From Armillaria gallica (Eukaryota > Basidiomycota > Agaricomycetes > Agaricales > Physalacriaceae), in contig JBANDB010000016.1 in the NCBI GenBank assembly GCA_037576215.1, positions 434,001 through 498,000 of the forward strand: a stretch of DNA of 64,000 nucleotides, read 5' to 3'. Under the pieces are notes generated by a model that was given only the letters and a program-made list of their open reading frames with translations, was not told the origin of the DNA and made no database searches. The number at the start of each line of letters is the position of its first letter. Position 1 is the stretch's first letter. The position numbers and the translations under genes are program-made. This document shows, in pieces, positions 57,031 to 64,000 of the stretch.

Positions 57031-57930
57031 TGACACGATGAGGCAAACGTCTGCCCGAGTACATCACTCGGGATACAACGGTTCCAGATGACCAAGCATT
57101 AGTAACACAGTAAGACATTGAGCTCCGTAATTATCTTATCTATTTCCAAATAAGGTTATGCATTTCCTTTTATGGTATGGCAGCTGACAATAAATATGAA
57201 CAAATTAACCCCTGGCACCTCGGTTTGGCAGGGCAAATGGTCATTATCCTTCCTACTAAACCCTCTGTCGTTTCCTCCTTATCTCAGAAAGAATCGGGGA
57301 ATAGTGGTGAGACGCAGCCTGGATCAGGAAATTGTGCACTGACTAAGCATCAAATAGGCTGCTTTCATCTCGAATCCCCTTGACACCACTCATGCTCCTC
57401 ATTCTGATGACGAATACAAGGCTGTTGGTGCATTTGTGTAAATACAATATACAGCCATCAATATTATACTAAATTACCTCTTATAGAACTCTTCTTCACT
57501 ATCTGAATCCATATTTTCGCCGCGTTTGGAGTGTTGATACTTGTTTACAAAGACCATCTTGATGCTTATGACCCCCAAGGATAATTGTATGGCGCAGACC
57601 CCCCTGATGCCCAGGAAAAGTGCAGAATGCCTGGTTTGGTCATTTGATTTGTATTCAACAGAAAAAAAGGGCCATTTTCAGCCTAGAAGGGAGAGAATTA
57701 CAGCTTAACTCACTGGTGACATAACTTATGAGAAATTTTTTCTGTTAAATACAAATAGATTGAAAAATAAAGGGTAGTCTCTCTATAATACTAGACCTAT
57801 AACTCGCTGGTTAAGCATACTATCGTTGTCGCCATTTGCTCTCGATAATTTGGCTGGCAATCCTGAAAGGGAAGGGATCATGTCGGAGCTTAAATTAGCA
57901 GGGAATTGCGCCTCACCAGTCAAATTGACT
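57031..57930. other. Intergenic, no gene seen
   Basis: AT-rich in the middle; a 68-codon frame at 57177 has no recognisable features. Contains the expected but unlocated 5' end of the Helitron. Confidence 0.5.
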
Positions 57931-57950
57931 CAATGAGTCATACAGATAGT

Positions 57951-58160
57951 GTTTTGATGATGTGACTTGGCGCGGCTCGGCGTGACTTCATATGACTTCG
58001 GCTTCAACAGCTTCACCAAGTCATAATTTTTGACAGCTTTGAAGTCAAGCTGCCATCTAGTGTTTCGATGACTCGGCTTGGCTCGGCCCGACGTGGCTTC
58101 ATTTGGCTTTAGCTTCAATGACTTGGTCAAGTCATTTATTTATTGCGGCTTGACTTAAAG
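57951..58160 (+). repeat. hAT terminal region, two tandem units of about 108 bp
   Basis: Both units start GTGTTT(T/C)GATGA and contain GACTTGGC/GGCTTGGC, GGCTCGGC, TGACTTCA/TGGCTTCA, TAGCTTCAA/CGGCTTCAA and CAAGTCAT. Such dense (A)GACTTG-type motifs are typical binding sites for a hAT transposase at the element end. Confidence 0.65.
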
Positions 58161-58220
58161 CTGAGCCCACAGTCGCGCGAGTCGGCAAGTCAGTGGCTTG
58201 TGTCCAAATATAGATATTGA

Positions 58221-61060
58221 TTAAGCATTAACTACAACAGCCTCCACCACAGTCAGACTCTTCTTGAATGCAGTTAGATCACTAGGAACAGCTAGACTAT
58301 CATGGGTTAAAGCTTCAAGGTTTGCAAACTCAGCCTCCCGGCTTAGATTCTCTGTGAAATTAAGACCACCATGGGACCGAATCGTGAATTTGAGAATTTG
58401 AAGTGCTTCCATCATTTCTGGTGTAAGATGGTTTCGGTGTGCTGTATCTGTTTCCTTGCTGGAAGAGAAGACACGCTGATGAGCCTCCAGGCTCTGTACG
58501 CTCAGAATTCATGGATTTTGCCTGCTAATTAACACTATTGTCCCTTCAACGGCCTTTCAGCAAACCAATGATTGCACGCACATTGATACCACTTTCATCC
58601 TATGGCAACCACTCCTTACGCACTTTGTTATCCATCCCATCTTGCCACGCATCATAATTGCCATACTTCATCACGGCAAGGCACCTTCGATCAACAATCA
58701 TCCCAATACGGAATTGACACATCACTCAGAAGCACTCAGTTGACGCGCTCATTGATCACTTAATGAAAATGACGTGATTGGCATGAGTACCCTCTCAGCT
58801 ACGGCAACTACAGACCGTGTTTACTAAGGCTGTTACTCCGCCAAGGCCTCAAGAAAACGTTGCCCCACATGTATTCCTCAGTACGATGACTATCGCTCAG
58901 TAATCCGCAGCTACACAGCACCTAACAATCCGTGCATCACTCAACAAAAACCATATGGTTCGCATCCATACGCGGCAACGTTGACAAGTTGCTGTTACTT
59001 TAGAAGACCAAGGACCATATGTTACCTACGATTTTTACAAAGCCAAGGCTTTACGGCCTTACTAAGTCTCGCATATATACTCTATTTATAAATTCGTACT
59101 TGTAGTATAAAAACTAGTTAGAAAACGTAGTTCAAAGGCAGTTCATCTCCAGTTGACCCCAGACTACGTCAATTATCGTCACGCTCTAGTCTATCACCAG
59201 TAAACAATGTTTATTCACTGTTCTACGGCAATATATCATTTGCACCAGCATATTCTCGATCGCACGTCGACTCTTGAGCTCACCAGAGTTATCCCACGGT
59301 TTTTAACTGTGAAGAGTCCTTCGTTATGCGCTCTTTGCTCTTAACACTATTGGTGCATGCTCATACTGTGCCAATACGTGATCACCGCGCTATACCTCGC
59401 CCCCGTTATCTTTTATAGGCCGTCATCGTTTCACTTTCGCACCATTGGAGTTTTTACAGTTTCACCTTCGTCATCGTTATCGTCGCCCACTTGGGTAGTC
59501 TCAGAGCAGACTTAGGATCAGTTTCAGCCAGTTTTCATATAGTATCAGTCCCCCGAGTGAACTTGAAGGTTAGTTTGACATAGGATAGGATCGTTTCAGT
59601 ACCAGACAAGTTTCGACATCGACTCAGCACCCTCGCATCATATAGGACCAGTATCGCCACCAGTTTTCGTAGTTCCATGTTTTCTCTCGCCAGCCCACCC
59701 TCAGCACCTCGTTCCACGTTTATTTCGCCATTCGCAGTCCCCACGCCGTTTTCTCATCGCCTCGCTCGTCCATAGACTATTGCCGACCGTTTAGTCTATT
59801 CTCCATTGTTCACCTCGCTCCGATTAACGTCCAGCAATGTTTTCTAGTCTCGCAGCACGTTTTCTCATACGGATTCGTGGTATTCACGTCATACCCGTTT
59901 TCGTTCCCTCTCATTTCAAGAGATCCCTACTGGCTTGAAGCCATAGCATTTAGTACTCGACTACCAAGCAGTACTACTTCGCAGACTTAAAGTCGCAGTG
60001 TATTCTTGCGTATAGAGGAATTGTTCTACTGCACGGAGGTGCCCTGAACCACTCGCACACACGATCACCTTGATTGCCGTGCCACTACATTAATTAACCA
60101 AGTTCATTCCGAGTTGGTGTTGCCGTTGCCACGGAAGTCTAAGGCTCATCAATGCTCACAAGGAACGGATGTGCCTTGTATAGGCAAAACGTCCATTGCA
60201 AGCTTGTAGATGGTTGGATATTGAGTGTGATGTTCCTGTGATTGGTAAGCAAGGGATATAAATAGAAGAAAAATCTCGAGACCTTACCTGCCAGTAAACC
60301 AGGCTCATTGACCCCGCTGACATGTCCATGAGGTAGAGATCAACCTCATGTTCAACAGGTTGTAGCCAAGACCGACGTGTGGTACTCTGGGAATCCAACC
60401 TAAGAGCATTAAAAACCCATTGAGCGGGGTCTGCATCATTCTCTCTCTTGTTGTTATCATCAGCGACATCATTGGGGCAACGATAAGTATGGACCTATTA
60501 GTCACCATGAGTGTCAATTGAAATAGATTGGGTGATGGAATTTACCGCATCAACAAATGCCTGCTTCACCGAAACATATTCTTCAGGTCGGAAGCGGCTA
60601 TACCAGCTCAGTTTGATATATGGATTGATGGCTATCCGGAATCAGCTAGTCAAATTCATTCATGGTCAATATCCAGAAGAGACATACCCATTGCAAGCAT
60701 ATAGGCTGGTACATCGCGAGCAAGTCCCTTGTATTCTGAAAGCTTCTGGAGACCTGAGTTGATAGCATGTGAAAGCAAAGGAAATTTGTCCTTCTGAGCT
60801 TCCCATAGTGCCGAAACAGCTTCAAATGCAGGAAGCATGTCGCAAAGGGTCGGAGTCTTCTCAGCAGACAACTGCTCCTGGAACTGGTGTGGTACCTGTC
60901 AAAATATTAGCTAAAAAACAAGAAAAGGCTAACATGTACAGCATACATTTAAAACTGTGCTCATGTCATCAAGAAGATCCCAGTCATGTGTACTGATGTT
61001 GTTGTTTCTCGCAAGATCTTGGAAATCATCAGATGCGAGGAAAGCGTTTATAGCCTTGTA
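58221..61060 (-). pseudogene. hAT transposase, C-terminal part in two pieces
   Basis: From the 5' side: AINAFLASDDFQDLARNN (about 61030), an intron-containing segment, PTLCDMLPAFEAVSALWEAQ (about 60830), ARDVPAYMLAMG, EVDLYLMDMSAGSMSLVYWQ (about 60320), and after an intron YPTIYKLAMDVLPIQGTSVPCE. It resumes at 58505 with RVFSSSKETDTAHRNHLTPE and MMEALQILKF, ending at 58221. Together these are the catalytic-domain end and dimerisation domain (VPCE-RVFSSSK) of hAT transposases. The join VPCE/RVFSSSK is exact once the 1.68-kb insertion is removed. The N-terminal zinc finger is missing, so the protein is dead. Confidence 0.85.
58477..60153. mobile_element. 1.68-kb non-coding element inserted in the hAT transposase
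   Basis: Starts TGATGAGCCT and ends AGGCTCATCA(AT), so the ends form an inverted repeat of about 10 bp with TG...CA polarity. GC flanks both sides (58475-58476 and 60154-60155), and removing the element plus one GC rejoins the hAT frame. There is no coding capacity. A TATA-rich stretch (about 59070-59115) and pyrimidine-rich sequence suggest an LTR or a non-autonomous element. The 2-bp duplication is too short for a typical LTR insertion, so its class is open. Confidence 0.6.
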
Positions 61061-61117
61061 GAAAATTCAGTTATGACTATGCCTTTCAGTGACATGTGAC
61101 AGACATACCAGGCGAAG

Positions 61118-61479
61118 TGTTATGATTTATTCATTTCATTCATTATCTCACCCATTATCTTATTTTATCTGAGATAAGATAAGATAAACCTTCAGATCTG
61201 CGACTCCACGGAGTCTTCACCTCGCTATCATGTCACACTCGGTTGACGTGTATGTGACATGTACTGGATACGTGTTATTCTCGGCTACCATGTACTTGGC
61301 TTATTCACTTTCTAACACAGTACCCTCATCTTTATACCCATTACAGACCTTTACTTTAGTATATAAGTAGTGTACTCAAAGCTGTATATTCCCTAGCTTT
61401 GAGCTAAAGTTTATTCATACCGAAACCCACTCCTTCTTGCTAAGCGCTACTAAAGTTCGTCTTGGGCAGCAATCATCCA
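61118..61479 (+). repeat. 5' LTR of the second Gypsy element
   Basis: TGTTATGATTTATTC to GCAATCATCCA (TG...CA, about 362 bp). It contains a palindrome-like TATCTTATTTTATC/GAGATAAGATAAGATA (about 61155-61190) and a TATA box (agtatataagtag, about 61358). The 3' LTR is outside the window, so the boundaries are inferred. Confidence 0.6.
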
Positions 61480-61592
61480 AGGACTAGTTGGTGACTGTAC
61501 GAATGCGATACAGCCGACTCATTACCTTTGATTGCAGTTTGGGTCTTACAATTAGCTCAAAGCTTCTTACTTACTCTCGCCCCCAGAACCCC

Positions 61593-62603
61593 ATGGAAGA
61601 CGATGCACGTATCATAGCCATTGCACTAGGAATACCTAGTGCCACCTTCCTCTCGATAGCTCTCATACTTGCACTCAGGTTTCGCTACAGACATGTACAG
61701 CCAATAGAGAGACACCATATGACCCCCTCAGTCATTACAAACAACAACAATGGGATCCCGCTCGAGCAGCAGCCACCCCGACTCTTTGCACCCATACCAC
61801 AGTGACCGATCCCAATCAACGACCTCTCTAGGGAGCGAATCAACAACCAGGAGGAGGAGGACAATTCTGAGTCGACTCCTCCCGTCATCCCAAAGAGAGA
61901 GTCTACTACCCCTCCCAGAAGGAACCTGGCTGAGGTCGACATCACCTCCGAGTATCCCGCTTCCTACTATGCATCGCTTGTCCCTCAAACTCCCTCACCC
62001 AGCACGGACTCCCGACTCGCCGCCCATGGCAGGAGATTCAACGTGGGCCGCAACACTCGACCCGTCGCCCCAACCACCGATTATGACCCTTGGGCTGACA
62101 GGCACCCTACTCCACCACCCGCAGCTGGTGTTACTTCCAAGGAGTTCTGGGATAACCTCGACATCCCCTACAGCGCCTACTTCCCTGCTCTGGACCCCAA
62201 GCAGGCATTCGAGCCTGTACAGGTTGAGGAACCCGTCGCTGGACCCTCAAACCTCCAGGTCCCAGGACGCACCCTTAGATCCACATGAAGATCTACAAAC
62301 TGCCCCCCTCGAGCAGATGCGTGGGAGCGGCTCGCTCAGCGACTCCGACAGCAGCAACAGTCTGAGATCCACGAGGAGCCAAGAACCTACCAGCCACCCC
62401 GCCCCCCTACTCCCTTCCCCGACACCTCGCTCCGATCCATTGAGAGCATCGACCAAACTGCTGCTAGGTATGCAGTCGATGAGCGAGGGGAGACGATCAA
62501 CCTCGAGAGTAGTGACACCACTACTGAGGGACTCCCCAAGCAGGAACACATCGACGGGATCCACGGAATATCTCCTGATCCACTCTCGTTCTCCACCGAG
62601 TGA
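61593..62603 (+). pseudogene. Membrane-anchored upstream frame of the Gypsy element
   Basis: Starts MEDDARIIAIALGIPSATFL at 61593, with one transmembrane segment (IIAIALGIPSATFLSIALIL) followed by Arg-rich RFRYRH, then Pro-rich soluble sequence (FWDNLDIPYSAYFPALDPKQ). The frame has TGA at 61803-61805, 62286-62288 and about 62601; sequence stays protein-like across the first two, so CGA-to-TGA lesions are likely. It overlaps the gag frame in a different register. Not recognised as an envelope; function unknown. Confidence 0.45.
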
Positions 62604-64000
62604 TCCCCTGAGCCGACAATCTAGGATGCCAACTCCAATTCAGATGACGCTAGCCGACGCCATTCATTTTTATAACAAAACAGATGATGACCCCATGATT
62701 CCAATTCCCAATTTGTTAAGGCAAGCAACATTCATGAATATTTATAATTACTTCGCCTATGAATTACCCTTTTCCTTGGTTTGGGGAGCTTCCCAAGCCA
62801 GGAACGATTATTTTATGAAAAAAAATAGAGGTCTCCCAGCAGATGAGATCCTGCAGTATGAGGCGGAATGGAACGCTCGCTTCCTGTGGAACAGTATACA
62901 CCCGGATGACGTATTCAAGGAATTTCCCCCTTATGAAGAAGCCACCCCAGAGATCGAGGTACAGGAACTAATGCCGGATGAACCACCGGTACTACCCCCT
63001 CGGATCATGAACACCTTCGCCTACACCACTAGGCAAGCAGCACCAGGAACGTACCAACGCAGGTACCTACCTTTTGCCGGGGGTGGCCACGGAGCCGGCA
63101 GAGGCGGTGGAGGTGGCGGACAACCAGCACAGCCACCTCCCACCCCCCCGGTACGGGTAATGCTCCCATGCTTCCCGGCACCTCCAGCAATGCCAGACCC
63201 GCCTATACCTTGGGAACTACAAGCTGGAGCGATAGCCCCCTACAACGACTTCAAACCAAAAATCTTGAAAGAAGTTGATGACTTCGCAGGGGACTCTGAC
63301 GACATCGCTCGCTTCTTTCTAAAGTGCGAGCTGCATTTCGACATCTTTAACCAGCATTTCCGCCAACACCTGCATAAGGTTGTCTTTTGCGTTTCCCGAC
63401 TCGCAGGAGACACCAAGAGGTGGTGGCAGCTGTGTGCCAAAATCATAGGAAAGACGGCGGACGGGGAGCAGCAGTACCCGACTTACGAAGACTTCCAGTT
63501 GGAACTCAATAGTAGGTTCTGGAAGGATGCCAACTCACAGATAAAGTATGCGCAGTGGGAAAAGTTAAAGCAGTCAGAGCACAAGGATGGCGACAAGTTC
63601 TTCCAGCTCTTTGAAGAACTAGCCTACCATGCTGGAGTACGCAATAATGATCAAGTTATGCTCCACCAGATCAAAAAGGCTGCCCGCCAGACGAGCAAAA
63701 ACACTATATACTCGTCAGACAGGGACGTACCAACCAATTATCCAGCGTGGAAGGCTCGCCTACTCCAAATCGATCTCAATTGGCGCCTCAAACAGGCAGA
63801 AGGAATGACAGGGCCACCAGCCCAATCACAGAAGACAACCATGCCTGTACAGGGTGGTCAAATCAAGGTCCCTGTGCCGACAACAATGACAGCTACAGGG
63901 ACGACTTATGGAGGATGCGGACAGCCGATGAATATCGACGAAGCCAGGGCAGCATCAATATGCTTTAGATGTGGCAAGAAAGGCCATTTCAAGTGCAACT
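61750..64000 (+). CDS. Gypsy Gag, partial at right edge
   Basis: A continuous open frame from ATG 61750 to the window end (750 codons) with no stop. The convincing Gag starts at MTLADAIHFYNKTDDDPMIP (62644), which may be the real start; upstream sequence in this frame is Ser/Pro-rich. Gag features: RQATFMNIYNYFAYELPFSL, a Gly-rich linker (63085-63120), then the retrotransposon capsid-like region (VDDFAGDSDDIARFFLKCEL, RLAGDTKRWWQLC, LNSRFWKDANSQIKYAQWEK) and, at the edge, a zinc knuckle starting CFRCGKKGHFK. The missing 3' portion should contain protease and pol. An intact gag implies a younger copy. Confidence 0.85.
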   Translation, partial: MGSRSSSSHPDSLHPYHSDRSQSTTSLGSESTTRRRRTILSRLLPSSQRESLLPLPEGTWLRSTSPPSIPLPTMHRLSLKLPHPARTPDSPPMAGDSTWAATLDPSPQPPIMTLGLTGTLLHHPQLVLLPRSSGITSTSPTAPTSLLWTPSRHSSLYRLRNPSLDPQTSRSQDAPLDPHEDLQTAPLEQMRGSGSLSDSDSSNSLRSTRSQEPTSHPAPLLPSPTPRSDPLRASTKLLLGMQSMSEGRRSTSRVVTPLLRDSPSRNTSTGSTEYLLIHSRSPPSDPLSRQSRMPTPIQMTLADAIHFYNKTDDDPMIPIPNLLRQATFMNIYNYFAYELPFSLVWGASQARNDYFMKKNRGLPADEILQYEAEWNARFLWNSIHPDDVFKEFPPYEEATPEIEVQELMPDEPPVLPPRIMNTFAYTTRQAAPGTYQRRYLPFAGGGHGAGRGGGGGGQPAQPPPTPPVRVMLPCFPAPPAMPDPPIPWELQAGAIAPYNDFKPKILKEVDDFAGDSDDIARFFLKCELHFDIFNQHFRQHLHKVVFCVSRLAGDTKRWWQLCAKIIGKTADGEQQYPTYEDFQLELNSRFWKDANSQIKYAQWEKLKQSEHKDGDKFFQLFEELAYHAGVRNNDQVMLHQIKKAARQTSKNTIYSSDRDVPTNYPAWKARLLQIDLNWRLKQAEGMTGPPAQSQKTTMPVQGGQIKVPVPTTMTATGTTYGGCGQPMNIDEARAASICFRCGKKGHFKCN

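Larger units (their letters stand above)
57950..61117 (-). mobile_element. hAT-family DNA transposon, truncated and twice interrupted
   Basis: Minus-strand pieces of a hAT transposase (61060-60156 and 58510-58221) plus a terminal region with subterminal repeats (57950-58160). A 1.68-kb element separates the last two coding pieces, and the 5' half is cut off at 61117, where a Gypsy LTR begins. Confidence 0.8.
61118..64000 (+). mobile_element. Ty3/Gypsy retrotransposon, 5' part, continues beyond window
   Basis: A 5' LTR followed by leader sequence, an overlapping upstream frame and a long gag frame that runs off the right edge with its zinc knuckle. It is inserted in the hAT transposase (left flank cgaag). 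The gag frame is open, unlike the dead Gypsy copy at the left edge, and shares no obvious sequence with it, so it is a different family. Confidence 0.85.

Noticed and set aside
61685..62596. Minus-strand Leu/Ser-rich ORFs over the Gypsy leader
   Set aside because: Composition shadows of Pro/Ser-rich plus-strand sequence; no features of their own.

Overview
The window reads as nuclear DNA of a basidiomycete fungus, most likely a mushroom-forming agaricomycete. The evidence is the short (about 45-65 bp) GT-AG introns, some with CTAAC-like branch points; the host families (F-box/leucine-rich proteins, an F-box plus nucleotidyltransferase-like protein, a small RING protein, MLKL/HeLo-like four-helix-bundle proteins); and the mobile elements (Ty3/Gypsy, Ty1/Copia, Plavaka/CACTA-like, hAT, Helitron). 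No rRNA gene, tRNA gene, CRISPR array or bacterial-style operon was seen. Species cannot be named from the sequence.

Layout. 1-5.64 kb is a decayed Ty3/Gypsy element with its 3' LTR. 5.66-6.91 kb is a small element with perfect 15-bp terminal inverted repeats. 7.15-29.56 kb is an accessory region of about 12-kb segmental duplications. Each unit carried a minus-strand pseudogene of an unidentified family, a forward four-helix-bundle gene, an inverted pseudogene of that same family, and a second forward copy. Four forward genes (ATGs at 8537, 12724, 24957, 28948), two inverted pseudogenes and one orphan upstream region (16.1 kb) remain. A complete 5.6-kb Plavaka-type transposon (16378-21990; CACAGCG inverted repeats, CTA target duplication) sits between units. 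29.67-30.82 kb is a divergent ribonucleotide reductase small-subunit gene with one in-frame TGA.

31-48.7 kb is gene-rich: two tandem leucine-rich paralogues around a RING-finger gene, a spliced gene split by a full-length Copia element (37015-42244, target duplication CGGAG), an F-box gene divergent from it, and further F-box or hypothetical genes. 48.97-56.53 kb is a Helitron RepHel reading frame of 2,521 codons, broken only by three TGA codons, with a C-terminal region resembling a cysteine protease. 57.9-61.1 kb is a broken hAT element hit by a 1.68-kb element and by a second Ty3/Gypsy element, whose LTR and long gag frame run off the right edge.

Three themes stand out. First, nonsense codons in the Gypsy, Copia, Helitron and reductase frames are nearly all TGA where Arg (CGA) is expected, and all ten differences between the Copia LTRs fall at CpG or inferred ancestral CpG sites. 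This points to CpG-methylation mutagenesis (RIP-like or spontaneous). Second, a repeatedly duplicated and pseudogenising family of stand-alone four-helix-bundle proteins with changing C-terminal tails could be a fungal cell-death or self-recognition locus. Third, several insertions can be undone on paper to restore the interrupted frame, so the order of events is readable.
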